A DNA stretch of 64,000 bases from Dyadobacter psychrotolerans (GCF_004349265.1 NZ_SMFL01000003.1:496001-560000), one strand, 5' to 3'. Numbered from the stretch's first letter, positions 9,307-19,172 are shown. Notes: generated by a model from the letters alone, not told the origin. Numbers and translations: made by a program.

Positions 9307-10755
9307 TTAAATAGTTACTCTTAATCTTGCAGTTGGGATATTTAACTGTTCCCGATATTTTGCAACGGTCCGACGGGCTACCGAATATCCTTTTCCTGAC
9401 AGTAAATCAGTGATTTGCTGATCATTATATGGATGTCTTTTATCTTCAACCTCAACAATTTCACGGATTGCCTCCTGAATCTCCCGGTTCGACACTTCCG
9501 TTCCATCTTCGTTTGTAACTCCTTCTGTAAACAGATCTTTCAGCAAAACAATCCCAAAAGGAGTCTGTACATATTTGTTGGTCGTTACCCTCGAAACGGT
9601 AGAAATATCCATGAAGATAATTTCTGCTACGTCTTTCAGGATCATCGGGCGTAACTTCTTGATATCGCCGGTCTGGAAATAATCGTATTGAAGTTTTACA
9701 ATTGCACGTAGCGTGTTGAGCATCGTGTTTTCTCTTTGCTTGATTGCATCGATAAACCACTTCGCCGAATTCATCTTATTTTTCAGAAACTGATTTGTGG
9801 CTTTGTCATTTTTCTTTTCAGCCATTTCCGTGAACAGTTTGTTAAGTTTCAGCGCGGGGCTGTTTCCCCAGGTAAGCTGCACCTCAATTTCACCATCCTC
9901 AGTATACCTCAGCATAAAGTCGGGCTTGATGCTTTCATTTACCAGTGTATCATTTCTTAAACCTGATGCAGGTTTTGGATTAAGTGTTGTGATAAGCTGT
10001 ATCGCCGTTTTTAAACACTCTTCATCCATGCCAAGCACGCGCATTATTTTGTCATAATTACGTGAGCCCAGTTCATCAAATGTATCGTTAACGATCCGGC
10101 TGGCGCATTTCCACACTTCACCCTGATTTTCCATCCGGTTAAGCTGAATCTGCAGACATTCTCTCAAATCGCGGGCTGCTATACCAGGAGGATCAAGCTG
10201 CTGAATGACTTTTAGCATCTGCATCACCTCCTCGGTATCGATGAACATGCTGTTGGCAAATGAAATATCATCCGCAATTACTTCGCTTTCCCTTCTCAAA
10301 AATCCGTCTTCGTCCAATGAGTCAAGAATAAAGTCGGCGATCAGTTGCTGTCTTTCATCAAGACGAAGAAAATGAACCTGCTGTTTAAGGTCATCCCTGA
10401 AACCGATAGACTCCACCATCGGGCGGGTATACAACTCATTGTCAGCAGATTGATTATTAGCGTAGGTTTTATAGTCAGGAACATCATCATCTCTGAATTC
10501 GTCCCAGTCGTAATAGTCCTGAACATTTCCGGAATCGGTATCACCACCTGCGGTGTCCGCAGGATCACCGAATTCATCCGCGGATTCTTCGGTTGTATTT
10601 TCTTCCTTACCTTCTTCTAAAATAGGATTCTCCTCAAGCTCCTCTTTTATTCTTTGCTCTAATTCCATTGTAGTCAAATGCAAAAGATTGAGCATTTGAA
10701 TTTGCAATGGAGAATATTTTAAAGTCTGTCTTTGCGTCTGCGTTTGTCTTTGCAT
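9307..10755 (-). CDS. rpoN: RNA polymerase sigma-54 factor
   Basis: 482 residues, normal length for RpoN. Region I is the Gln/Leu-rich N-terminus (QTLKYSPLQIQMLNLLHLTT) that interacts with the activator. An acidic region II follows (about 48-110, with an unusually Asp/Glu/Asn-rich stretch), then the core-binding domain and the C-terminal DNA-binding part with the RpoN box ARRTVAKYRE at 460-469, which reads the -24 element. It is the first gene of a minus-strand operon with an NtrC-type activator and a kinase. In many bacteria rpoN lies next to lptB/hpf; here it is instead bundled with its own activator and sensor. Confidence 0.97.
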   Translation of the reverse strand: MQRQTQTQRQTLKYSPLQIQMLNLLHLTTMELEQRIKEELEENPILEEGKEENTTEESADEFGDPADTAGGDTDSGNVQDYYDWDEFRDDDVPDYKTYANNQSADNELYTRPMVESIGFRDDLKQQVHFLRLDERQQLIADFILDSLDEDGFLRRESEVIADDISFANSMFIDTEEVMQMLKVIQQLDPPGIAARDLRECLQIQLNRMENQGEVWKCASRIVNDTFDELGSRNYDKIMRVLGMDEECLKTAIQLITTLNPKPASGLRNDTLVNESIKPDFMLRYTEDGEIEVQLTWGNSPALKLNKLFTEMAEKKNDKATNQFLKNKMNSAKWFIDAIKQRENTMLNTLRAIVKLQYDYFQTGDIKKLRPMILKDVAEIIFMDISTVSRVTTNKYVQTPFGIVLLKDLFTEGVTNEDGTEVSNREIQEAIREIVEVEDKRHPYNDQQITDLLSGKGYSVARRTVAKYREQLNIPTARLRVTI

Positions 10756-11025
10756 CTTGCAATCAAGGGTAAAATTAAAATTCTCTTAATGATTCGATTG
10801 AAACTGAAAGCGTGTATATTTTTGTGTGTAACCTAAAAATCATCAAATATGGCCGTAATTTACATTTGACCGCTTATATCCTTAAATTTAATACTCTTTA
10901 TCCTATCTATCTCAAGAGCTCAGTCTTTTTATCTAACATTGCGTAGTTAATTCCACAAACTGAGTATAATTTTCAGAATGTAGATCTTTATCTTTCAACA
11001 GCAAACTCACGAGCCGACACCGTTA
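10756..11025. other. Divergent intergenic region between rpoN and a sensor-kinase operon
   Basis: 270 bp without a credible gene, AT-rich, separating divergent rpoN (minus) and the kinase at 11026 (plus). It must carry promoters for both. On the plus strand a TATTTTTG box near 10817 fits the Bacteroidota -7 pattern but lies about 200 bp before the kinase start and has no convincing TTTG at -33. No hairpin or operator palindrome stands out. Confidence 0.4.
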
Positions 11026-12453
11026 ATGCGTTTAATCAGATCAATCACCGAACAAAAACTATCGTGGTTTATACGATTTCTTTTGGGAACTTCGCTTTTG
11101 TTAATTATTGGTCTTTCATACAGTTACCATACGATTAACAAGGAACTTGTCTATTTTTCTGAGAAAGTTAACCGAACACAAAAGGTAATTACAGCTCTGA
11201 AAGAGACTTCTTCGGGACTTTATGAGGTAACTTTTTTGACAAATAGTTACCTGTTTTTAAAAGACACCACATATATAAACAAATCCCTTGCCGCGCTTGA
11301 CAGGCTTCCTTCGATAGTCCGTAATCTCGATACCCTCGCCTCAGACAACGCTTCCCAAAAAAAGCGGATTGATACGTTAGAAGATGAGTTAAAAAAATTT
11401 TATAAACAATACGCCATTTTACTTAGACCAGGAAGTTATAAAACGGATCCTGCCGGCTTTAATACGGCTTATAAGACAACAACCAGGGATGTGGTCACGA
11501 TCCGAAAACTGCTTTCTGAAATAACCGGCACGGAAAATAAACTTCTGACCAACCAGGAGCAAAGCCGTGACAATTACAGTCGCCAGATTTTTAGGTATAA
11601 CTGGATTATCATGCTGGTGGCAATCATATTTTTATCCTCAGCATTTATTCTGCTGGACCGGGAACTGAGCCGCAATAAGTTGTATCGCGTTGAACTTGAA
11701 AACAAAATAGAAAACCTTAACCGTTCTAACAGCGAACTGGAACAGTTTGCCTACGTTGCTTCTCATGACATGCAGGAACCTCTGCGTAAGATACGTTCTT
11801 TTGCTGACCGTATAATCATCAAATACCGGAACGAGATTTCAGAAGATGTTTATCAGATGCTGACGAGAATTGATAGTTCATCACAGCGCATGCAGTCGCT
11901 GATTAACGATTTACTGGCCTTCTCACGTACAGTAAATGCAGGTTCAAAACCAAAAAAAGTGAATTTATCTAACTTACTGGCGGATGCGAAAGCAAATTTG
12001 TCAGAAATGATTCAGGAGTACAAAGCGGTTATTCACAGCGAAGTATTGCCTGTTGTGGAAGTATATCCAAGCCAAATTGTACAACTTTTCCAGAACCTGC
12101 TTTCCAACTCAATCAAATATCGAAAACAGGAACAGAGACCTGTAATACGACTTACGCATCGGGTGGTTGAGGGTGATATTATCCCAAATGTAACGCCGGC
12201 CCACCGGGATATTCAGTTTCATAAGATTAAAATTATGGATAACGGTATTGGGTTCAGAAAAGAATTTGCAGATAAAATATTTGTGATTTTTCAAAGACTA
12301 CACGACCGGAACAAATTTGAGGGAACCGGTATTGGGCTTGCAATATGCAAAAGGGTAGTTTCTAATCACAACGGTTATATTTTTGCGGAAAGCACGGAAG
12401 GTGAAGGAGCCAGTTTTTCCATATATTTGCCAGCAGAATCGCTTCTTCAATGA
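11026..12453 (+). CDS. Membrane sensor histidine kinase with CHASE3-like periplasmic domain
   Basis: 475 residues. TM1 at about 16-34, an all-helical periplasmic sensor region (about 36-190) of the CHASE3 type, TM2 at about 193-210, a short coiled coil, then HisKA (His247 in VASHDMQEPL) and HATPase_c (NLLSNSIKY, DNGIGF at 405-410, GTGIGLAICKRV). The HDMQEPLRKIR kinase box is typical of the phytochrome-like/CHASE3 kinases paired with small receivers. The single-domain response regulator overlaps its stop by 4 bp, indicating a cognate pair. It has no DNA-binding output, so the pathway probably acts through protein contacts. Signal unknown. Confidence 0.93.
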   Translation: MRLIRSITEQKLSWFIRFLLGTSLLLIIGLSYSYHTINKELVYFSEKVNRTQKVITALKETSSGLYEVTFLTNSYLFLKDTTYINKSLAALDRLPSIVRNLDTLASDNASQKKRIDTLEDELKKFYKQYAILLRPGSYKTDPAGFNTAYKTTTRDVVTIRKLLSEITGTENKLLTNQEQSRDNYSRQIFRYNWIIMLVAIIFLSSAFILLDRELSRNKLYRVELENKIENLNRSNSELEQFAYVASHDMQEPLRKIRSFADRIIIKYRNEISEDVYQMLTRIDSSSQRMQSLINDLLAFSRTVNAGSKPKKVNLSNLLADAKANLSEMIQEYKAVIHSEVLPVVEVYPSQIVQLFQNLLSNSIKYRKQEQRPVIRLTHRVVEGDIIPNVTPAHRDIQFHKIKIMDNGIGFRKEFADKIFVIFQRLHDRNKFEGTGIGLAICKRVVSNHNGYIFAESTEGEGASFSIYLPAESLLQ

Positions 12454-12911
12454 ACCGATTCGTTAATTCACCTCTAAAACTTCATAATAAACGCATGGTT
12501 AACCGGCAAATTCTGATGGCTGATGATGATGCCGATGATCGTTTTCTTGTACAGGCCGCCTTTGAGGATAATGGCATTCCAAATCCGGTAGTCTTTTTTG
12601 AAGATGGGGAGCAACTTGTGAATTACCTTACCGATACAGACAATGACATCAGTCCCCTTCTGATTCTTCTTGATCTAAACATGCCCAAAAGAGACGGAAG
12701 GGAAGTGCTGCAGATGTTAAGAGGCAATTTGGTCTGGAACGCAATACCTATTATCATTTTCAGCACTTCCAATGCACCGGATGATGTTAATGCTGCTTAT
12801 CAGCTTGGGGCAAACTGTTATATAATAAAACCCTCCAGTTACGAAGGGTTAAAAGAAGCTGTGATGAATATTCAGAGGTTCTGGCTTCACACCGCCACAC
12901 TCCCTGTTTAA
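12450..12911 (+). CDS. Single-domain response regulator (Rcp1-like)
   Basis: 153 residues if started at the ATG overlapping the kinase stop (12450). A second ATG at 12495 begins directly at the receiver fold (MVNRQILMADDDADDRF) and is equally plausible. Acidic pocket ADDDADD, phospho-acceptor Asp75 in LLDLNMPKRDG, conserved Thr/Ser (FSTSN) and Lys (IIKPSSY) are all present. There is no output domain. It is paired with the upstream CHASE3-type kinase by a 4-bp overlap. Rcp1-like receivers usually relay phosphate to, or regulate, a partner protein. Confidence 0.92.
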   Translation: MNRFVNSPLKLHNKRMVNRQILMADDDADDRFLVQAAFEDNGIPNPVVFFEDGEQLVNYLTDTDNDISPLLILLDLNMPKRDGREVLQMLRGNLVWNAIPIIIFSTSNAPDDVNAAYQLGANCYIIKPSSYEGLKEAVMNIQRFWLHTATLPV

Positions 12912-12913
12912 TG

Positions 12914-13237
12914 TCAGATGATTTGTACAGGCTGAACCGGCTTTTCATCTGTTACCTTTTTGATCCATTTTAATCCTTTTAATAGTACTTCCCTTCCACC
13001 ATCTACCCCGTAAGTCAAAATCAGCTTTTCAGCAATCAGAGGCGCTACGAAATTAAGCGGCGGTGGAAGTCTTTTTAGGGCTGTTCTGGCCAAAACAGAG
13101 CTTACACTGTAGCTAAGCCCTTTTTCTGCCGCCGCGCCGGATTTTTTCGAAATCATATTTTTTATATAATCTGCCGTGCTGTTCAGGTTCGATCCTCTCT
13201 GAAAATCCGTCCCTGTTTTTTCTCTTACACTCTTCAT
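12914..13237 (-). CDS. Conserved-looking hypothetical protein, 107 aa
   Basis: Small basic protein with a moderately hydrophobic middle (VLARTALKRLPPPLNFVAPLIAEKLILTYG) that could be one amphipathic or membrane-associated helix, and a Lys-rich C-terminus. No catalytic motif and no signal peptide. It follows the YtxH-domain gene by 47 bp on the same strand, so the two are probably co-transcribed. That pairing suggests an envelope- or stress-related role, but this is only by association. It converges with the response regulator at 12911, leaving a 2-bp gap. Confidence 0.65.
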   Translation of the reverse strand: MKSVREKTGTDFQRGSNLNSTADYIKNMISKKSGAAAEKGLSYSVSSVLARTALKRLPPPLNFVAPLIAEKLILTYGVDGGREVLLKGLKWIKKVTDEKPVQPVQII

Positions 13238-13284
13238 GTTTTACCTTATAAAAGAGATTACTTATTTGCGCATCATCGCCTGAC

Positions 13285-13572
13285 CTACCTGTATTTTTCT
13301 ATTTCCTCATTGGCATCATCCACATACTGTTCAGCAGTGTCAATGGCTTCGTCCTTATATTGCTGGCCTTTCTCCTTAATAGTACCGGCGGCAGATGCAG
13401 CTTTCTCTTTGCTTTTTTCCAAAGCATCGATCAGATCACTTGCCAGGCTATTGGTTTTTTTCTTGATTTTTTTTCTTGTTTTGTTTCCTTCGTCCGGAGC
13501 AAAAAGTAAACCTATTACCGCTCCAACAGCCGCTGCTGTTACAATTCCCCAAAGTGCTTTATTAGTTGCCAT
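13285..13572 (-). CDS. YtxH domain-containing protein
   Basis: 95 residues. It opens with a glycine-rich hydrophobic helix (LWGIVTAAAVGAVIGLLFAPDEG) followed by the GNKTRKKIKKK basic stretch and a long Lys/Glu/Ala-rich helical tail, the recognised YtxH architecture (general-stress, membrane-anchored coiled coil). Its molecular role is not established in any organism. First gene of a two-gene minus-strand unit with the 107-aa protein. It faces a 367-bp AT-rich region that should carry its promoter. Confidence 0.85.
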   Translation of the reverse strand: MATNKALWGIVTAAAVGAVIGLLFAPDEGNKTRKKIKKKTNSLASDLIDALEKSKEKAASAAGTIKEKGQQYKDEAIDTAEQYVDDANEEIEKYR

Positions 13573-13939
13573 AATTTGCGATGATTAATTGAATAAATAT
13601 TTTATTGCGTTCCGTAAAAACCTGTACCAGTGACAGACCACCTATTCAAACCTGTAATAACATACAAATAGTCAACTGTTTAAGTAGCATAATTTCAAAT
13701 ACCCTCATGTCTTATAAAATAAATTCTGTAAACAATTTTTCGCTTTTAGAGAATTATTGGGAGATCATTCTACATCAGATTAGCAATTTTAATCTACACC
13801 AACTTGCATCAGGAAAAATATTATCATCCTTACTGTAATTTAGCAAAAAGATGGCAAGGTTATTTTATTTTAATTATATCTATTTTGGTGTCAAACCATA
13901 CCCTTCGGATTAAATGAGTACATTATTTAAAATGCGACC
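13573..13939. other. AT-rich non-coding stretch, 367 bp
   Basis: Lies between divergent ytxH-like (minus) and the orphan receiver gene (plus). An open frame at 13605-13838 on the plus strand has an amino-acid composition unlike a real protein and I do not accept it. No clear TAnnTTTG box with a matching TTTG, no strong hairpin and no RNA-gene signature were seen. It presumably carries both promoters. Confidence 0.4.
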
Positions 13940-14314
13940 ATGACAATTGTAATTATTGAAGATGAGAGAGACTTGGGAATACTGATGCGCAATTTTCTGG
14001 CTAAGCAATTAAATTCCGATACACCAGCTACAATTAAAGTCGTCACTTCGCTGAATGAAGGAATCATTTGTGTAAAACAAATGATTCCTGACTGGGTATT
14101 TATCGACAATAATCTGCCTGATGGTAAAGGTATTAATGAAATAGAAGGCATAAAAAGCTTTGGCGAAAAAAATAATGGAATAAGAGTGGTGATGATGAGT
14201 GCAATGACGAATTTAAGAGAAGAAGCATTCAAACGCGGCGCAGATTTTTTTCTGGATAAGCCGATTAGCTTTGTGGAAGTTCAAAATATATTTACCGGTC
14301 AGGCGATATCTTAG
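13940..14314 (+). CDS. Orphan single-domain response regulator
   Basis: 124 residues, a receiver domain only. It has the acidic pair IIEDERD, phospho-acceptor Asp56 in WVFIDNNLPDGKG, MMSAMT for the conserved Ser/Thr, and Lys in FFLDKPIS. No output domain follows and no kinase is directly adjacent; the nearest is the CHASE3-type kinase operon about 1.5 kb upstream. It may be a phosphate sink or relay for one of the kinases in this window. It is transcribed alone and converges with the TPR gene at 14403. Confidence 0.88.
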   Translation: MTIVIIEDERDLGILMRNFLAKQLNSDTPATIKVVTSLNEGIICVKQMIPDWVFIDNNLPDGKGINEIEGIKSFGEKNNGIRVVMMSAMTNLREEAFKRGADFFLDKPISFVEVQNIFTGQAIS

Positions 14315-14402
14315 GCGCAAGCAGACAAAACCCGTTTCCGCATATACGTAGAGGTTCTTACCCAGAAAAAGAGCTTCTGGTTGTAATTGTTCTCATTTGA
14401 CT

Positions 14403-16727
14403 TCAAAACACGGGGCATTTGGTACCCGACATACTTTTCCCGCCGGGCATTTTTACTTTCTGACTTTTATACTTTGGCTTTTTTATTTTATTTGTTGACT
14501 TCTTCTTCTTTCCGTAAACAGCTAATTTGAAATCATATTCTGGGATAAAGTAATCTTCATTATACTCAGCCACCGGAAGCGGCATATAATGTCTTCCCGG
14601 GAAAGTTAATTTATCGTATTCATAATCATACAGATAAATGGTAACAAAGCCATCTCTGCTATATTTGATTCCAATATCTGAATAAGGCCCGGTATCTCCT
14701 GCCGACGCCACAAGGCGCATCATCTCTTTCTGTTTCCCTTTCGCCAGTATGGTCATGTTATACTGAAATACCCTATGCAGCGAATCGATCTGTATGGCAA
14801 CTCCCAGGTAATATTTTGCATCCTTGATTTTATCCTGTCCTGCATACATCACTGCTGTGTTATTCAGTGCACTTTTATCCTGGTATGACTGATAACTTAG
14901 TTTAGCCTCATCATACTGCTGCCAGTAACGGTAAACATTTCCCTGATTCACATTGTAGAATTTTCTTGCAGGCGCTACATCCATCGCCTTTTTAAAATCT
15001 GCGAAAGAACCTTCGTAACGTGCATTTGCTTCATTAATCTGGCGCTTTTGCTCATGCCTGTTTCCGATATACGCCTGAATGATCCCGTGGTTATTATGCA
15101 AAAATGGCAACTCAGGTTTTTCCTTTACCAAACTGTCAAACAACGCCATGGAGCGATCGAGCTGATCATTTTCAAGCAACACGATTCCCCAGCCGTTTTG
15201 TGCGTTTATATTTTCCGGATTTAACGAAACCGCTTTTTTGAAAACCTGGTAACCTTTATTAAACATATCGAAATGAATGAGCAGGTTTCCGTAATTGCTC
15301 CACATTTTGTCGTATGTTTGCTCGTACTGCAGCGCCTTCGCCAGAAACTGACCCGCTTCCGAAAAACGTTTCTGGTCGATCATGATGCTGCTCATTCCTG
15401 CAAGTGCTTCATACCTCGCCGGATCCAGCCGGATGGCCCGGGCGAAATCTTCCTGAGCTTCCTTACTTTTATTTAAATAATATTCTGAAAATGCTTTGGT
15501 GACAAAGAGATCCGCATGAAACCTGTTATTTTCATCCAGCGCTTTTTCGGCCTTCTTAAAATCCTTTAGAGCAAGATCATATTTCCCCATGCCATAATGA
15601 GCCACTGCACGGCCCAGATAAGCTGGCAGATAAGAAGTGTCCTTTTTCAGAACACGATCAAAAAGATTAAAAGCAAACTGATATTCATGCTTGGAAAGAT
15701 GGGTATTTCCAATTCCGGATTGCAGTGCAGGTATTTCCCGTTTTAAAGTAGACGCAAGCCGGTAATAGCGCTGCGCTTCCGGAATTTGTTTTAGTCCGTA
15801 ACAGGCGTGCGCTATCCCCAGATATGCATCTCCCCGAAATGTCCTGTCATTACTTTCAAGGTAGTTTTCAAAGACTGCCCTTGCCTGGCTAAACTGGTTG
15901 ATCGACAGCAAAGCATTCGCATAACGTATCTGCGCTTTCAGGTGCCTGCGGGCCTCCTTTTCAAAATCCTTTACCGCCTTTTTCTGATTTCCTGTCCGCA
16001 TCAGGATATCGCCGCGCTGGAGCCGGTATGCCATCACGTCATCCTTTTGCTTGATGGCCGTAGTAATCTCGTTTACTGCTTCCTCGTATTCACCATTAAA
16101 CTTGTGGATCATACCGATATTATAATTCCATTTCCCGCCAGAATTTTTTCCCGAGGAAGTAGCGGCAAAATCTTTCCCCTCCGCGTATTTTTTCTGCCTG
16201 GCGTAAGAAAACAACATGTTTAGATTGGCCTGAGAGCCGGAAGGTGCGTTTGAAAAATCATTTCGGGCAGCGGGATATAAGCCAGACAGGAGATTAAATA
16301 GTCCGCGATTATATTGCAGCTGAGGGTCACCGGAAAGTTCCAGCCCTTCCATAATATGAAGCGCCCTGCGGTAGTTTCCTGACAAGGCCAGCATCACAGC
16401 CTCATTATTCATCCTCTGCACAGAATCAGCAGGTGCAAATGCTTCTTTGTTGTATTTTACATAAGCGGCCTGAAGCTGGTGGAGTGTCCGCTGATAGGAT
16501 TCTTCACGTATAAGTGCAGGATTATTTTCTTCAAATGAGCGATTAAAAACAGGCAAAAGTTCTTTAACCAGCTTTTGGCATTCGCTAAAATCCTGAGCTG
16601 ACGCCGGCCGGATTACGCCCAGCGTCAATATAAATAACAAGATGATATTGAATGACCTGTAATTGTTCAAGACGGTATCTGTAGACGGCCTAATTACTAA
16701 CTTACTACGAATCAAAAGGAAAGTCAA
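14403..16727 (-). CDS. Large secreted TPR-repeat protein
   Basis: About 774 residues. It contains a long array of tetratricopeptide repeats from about residue 100 to 640 (e.g. AYLGRAVAHYGMGKYDLALKDF), then a non-repeat C-terminal part of about 110 residues ending in a Lys-rich tail. The N-terminus has a signal peptide core (FNIILLFILTLGVIRPASAQ), so it acts in the periplasm or at the surface. There is no ATG start: candidates are TTG at 16727 (preceded by AAAAAAAGGA) and TTG at 16670, which would give a more standard signal peptide. The gene lies 64 bp behind the GH65 gene on the same strand and may share its transcript. Partners unknown. Confidence 0.82.
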   Translation of the reverse strand: MTFLLIRSKLVIRPSTDTVLNNYRSFNIILLFILTLGVIRPASAQDFSECQKLVKELLPVFNRSFEENNPALIREESYQRTLHQLQAAYVKYNKEAFAPADSVQRMNNEAVMLALSGNYRRALHIMEGLELSGDPQLQYNRGLFNLLSGLYPAARNDFSNAPSGSQANLNMLFSYARQKKYAEGKDFAATSSGKNSGGKWNYNIGMIHKFNGEYEEAVNEITTAIKQKDDVMAYRLQRGDILMRTGNQKKAVKDFEKEARRHLKAQIRYANALLSINQFSQARAVFENYLESNDRTFRGDAYLGIAHACYGLKQIPEAQRYYRLASTLKREIPALQSGIGNTHLSKHEYQFAFNLFDRVLKKDTSYLPAYLGRAVAHYGMGKYDLALKDFKKAEKALDENNRFHADLFVTKAFSEYYLNKSKEAQEDFARAIRLDPARYEALAGMSSIMIDQKRFSEAGQFLAKALQYEQTYDKMWSNYGNLLIHFDMFNKGYQVFKKAVSLNPENINAQNGWGIVLLENDQLDRSMALFDSLVKEKPELPFLHNNHGIIQAYIGNRHEQKRQINEANARYEGSFADFKKAMDVAPARKFYNVNQGNVYRYWQQYDEAKLSYQSYQDKSALNNTAVMYAGQDKIKDAKYYLGVAIQIDSLHRVFQYNMTILAKGKQKEMMRLVASAGDTGPYSDIGIKYSRDGFVTIYLYDYEYDKLTFPGRHYMPLPVAEYNEDYFIPEYDFKLAVYGKKKKSTNKIKKPKYKSQKVKMPGGKSMSGTKCPVF

Positions 16728-16791
16728 TCCTTTTTTTGTTAACGGTTAAAATTTCACCCCGAAATATAACTTTTACCTGAAACATTAAAAG

Positions 16792-19107
16792 CTACTTTTG
16801 AACCGAAGCATTCGCTGCAACAAAATACCGTTCTCCATGCAGGAAAATCGTGACGTCGGTATCAGAAATATTTTCGATAACAACACCGTCCTTATTTACC
16901 TCAACTTTTAGCAATGCTCCCTGAAACCCGATCCTGAAAGAATACGAATCCCATTGTTCCGGTACATAAGGTGTCAGGTATAAAAATCCGTCTTTCACCC
17001 TTTGTCCGGCAAATCCTTTTACCACGCTCATCCACGTTCCTGCCATAGATGTGATATGTAAACCATCTTCCGTATCATTATTGTAATCATCAAGATCAAG
17101 TCGTGCCGTCCGTAAATACATTTCGTAAGCTTTATCCTTCAATCCGATTTTCGCAGCAAGAATAGAGTGGACACAGGGGGAAAGAGACGATTCATGTACC
17201 GTCATGGGTTCATAAAACTCAAAATTACGCTTGATATCATCTGTTTTAAACTCGTCTTCAAACAAATATAATCCCTGGAGAACGTCGGCTTGCTTAATAA
17301 AACATGATCTCAGTATCCGGTCCCAGGACCAGTTCTGATTAATCGGCCGCTGGTCTGCAATGTCATAAACCGTTAAAATTTCCTTATCCAGAAAACCCTG
17401 CTGCTGAAGATAAACCCGTCGGGCATCATCGTAGGGATAATACATATTTTCTACAATATGCTTCCAGTCACCCATTTCACCATTGAGGTCAAAATGTGTT
17501 TTGATAATAATCTCGTTAAGTCGGCTTGAATTTGAAACCCACAATTTACCGATGACATCGAGTGTGTATTTCAGCGTCCAGCACGCGAGGTAATTGGTGT
17601 ACCAATTGTTGTTTACGTTGTTTTCATACTCATTAGGCCCGGTTACACCCAGCATTACATATTTCCCCTGCGCCGCCGACCAGTTAATCCGCTGTTTCCA
17701 AAACCTCGAAATACCAATCAGGACTTCCAAACCATATTCAGATAAGTAATTTTCATCGCCGGTATATCTGGTGTAGTCATAAATAGCAAATGCAATTGCT
17801 CCGTTCCTGTGAATTTCTTCAAAGGTGATTTCCCATTCGTTATGGCATTCCTCCCCATTCATCGTCACCATCGGATAAAGTGCAGCACCGTTGGAAAAAC
17901 CCAGTTTCTCTGCATTTTCAATTGCTTTAGGCAGATGTTTGTAACGGTAAATCAGCAGATTACGGGCAACTTTCTGTTCTGCCGTAGCCAGATAAAATGG
18001 AATACAATAAGCCTCCGTGTCCCAGTAGGTACTTCCGCCATATTTTTCACCCGTGAAACCCTTCGGACCAATATTTAATCGTTCATCCTCCCCGGTGTAG
18101 GTTTGACCGAGGTGAAAAATATTAAATCTGATTCCCTGCTGCGCGGCGATATCCCCCTCAATCGTAATGTCATTTTTCTCCCACTTTTCCGCCCATGCCT
18201 GAATGTGCTCGGAAAGCAGCAAGTCGAAACCCTTTTGGTAAATTCCGCCCAGATATTTTTTTGATTCTTCCAGTAACGTATCGACAGGATAATTTGTCGA
18301 AGAAAGGTTAACCCCGTATTTGTAAACAACCAGTTCTTTTCCTTCCGGCACTTCCAGACTGACCGTGCCGGCCACATATTTTTCCTGTCTGACAGGTAAT
18401 GACTGGTAGTCGGTTTTCAGATCGTTGATCCGCATGTCGAATGCCATTCCCGTAGCAACCTGAAATTGTTCCACACCATAAGGATTCTCTTTGGTTTCCA
18501 GAACAAGATAGCCCTCCGAAAAACTGGTTTCTTTGTGGATTTCATTCCAGAATGTTTCATCATAGTTCGAATCCCGGTTGCGGATGTTTCCGTCCAGAAA
18601 AGGCGTGATGACAAAAGTGTCTGTAAAATCAAGGGGCGTGAGGCTGTAACGGATTGCACCTGCCTGGTCATCCGACATACTGCAAAAACGTTTTGAATGA
18701 ATTTTAAGACGTCTTCCGCCTGGCAGGGCCACCGTAGCAATTCTTTCCAAAACGCCTTCTTTCATGTTCAGCACACGACGAAAGTCTTCAACCAAACAAG
18801 TGTTCAGGTCCAAAACTTCATCTCCGATTTTAACATGGATTCCAACCCAGTTACAGGCATTGAGCACTTTGGCAAAATAATTCGGATAACCGTTTTTCCA
18901 CCACCCTACTCTTGTTTTGTCCGGAAAATAAACGCCGGCAACATAATTACCAGGCAGCGTTTTTCCTGTATAAGTTTCTTCAAAGTTACCTCTCTGGCCC
19001 ATGCGGCCATTTCCGACACTCATCAGACTTTCTGTAATTTCGTTATTAGCAGCGTGGAAACCATCTTCCACAATACACCATTCGTCGTGGGTAATGTAAT
19101 TTTTCAT
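16792..19107 (-). CDS. Glycoside hydrolase family 65 phosphorylase (maltose phosphorylase-like)
   Basis: 771 residues, the usual GH65 length. N-terminal beta-sandwich (1-270), linker, (alpha/alpha)6 barrel (about 320-690) and small C-terminal domain. The catalytic general acid is Glu493 in VTGPNEYENNVNNNWYTN, and the phosphate-site segment HESSLSPCVHS is present. GH65 enzymes split alpha-linked disaccharides with phosphate, giving beta-glucose-1-phosphate and glucose. The beta-phosphoglucomutase directly upstream (65-bp gap) converts that product to glucose-6-phosphate. Together with the divergent GH13 enzyme this supports maltose as substrate, but kojibiose or trehalose phosphorylase activity cannot be excluded. 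There is no signal peptide, so it is cytoplasmic. Confidence 0.93.
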   Translation of the reverse strand: MKNYITHDEWCIVEDGFHAANNEITESLMSVGNGRMGQRGNFEETYTGKTLPGNYVAGVYFPDKTRVGWWKNGYPNYFAKVLNACNWVGIHVKIGDEVLDLNTCLVEDFRRVLNMKEGVLERIATVALPGGRRLKIHSKRFCSMSDDQAGAIRYSLTPLDFTDTFVITPFLDGNIRNRDSNYDETFWNEIHKETSFSEGYLVLETKENPYGVEQFQVATGMAFDMRINDLKTDYQSLPVRQEKYVAGTVSLEVPEGKELVVYKYGVNLSSTNYPVDTLLEESKKYLGGIYQKGFDLLLSEHIQAWAEKWEKNDITIEGDIAAQQGIRFNIFHLGQTYTGEDERLNIGPKGFTGEKYGGSTYWDTEAYCIPFYLATAEQKVARNLLIYRYKHLPKAIENAEKLGFSNGAALYPMVTMNGEECHNEWEITFEEIHRNGAIAFAIYDYTRYTGDENYLSEYGLEVLIGISRFWKQRINWSAAQGKYVMLGVTGPNEYENNVNNNWYTNYLACWTLKYTLDVIGKLWVSNSSRLNEIIIKTHFDLNGEMGDWKHIVENMYYPYDDARRVYLQQQGFLDKEILTVYDIADQRPINQNWSWDRILRSCFIKQADVLQGLYLFEDEFKTDDIKRNFEFYEPMTVHESSLSPCVHSILAAKIGLKDKAYEMYLRTARLDLDDYNNDTEDGLHITSMAGTWMSVVKGFAGQRVKDGFLYLTPYVPEQWDSYSFRIGFQGALLKVEVNKDGVVIENISDTDVTIFLHGERYFVAANASVQK

Positions 19108-19172
19108 TTCTTTTAGCTATCGTTCGTTAGCAGGAGATGACGATATTTTCTAATTCAAATATTTTGGAAAAC

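Noticed and set aside
13605..13838. Plus-strand frame of 77 codons in the 13.6-13.9 kb gap
   Set aside because: Composition rich in Asn/Ser/Ile without pattern, weak start, and it lies in AT-rich promoter DNA.
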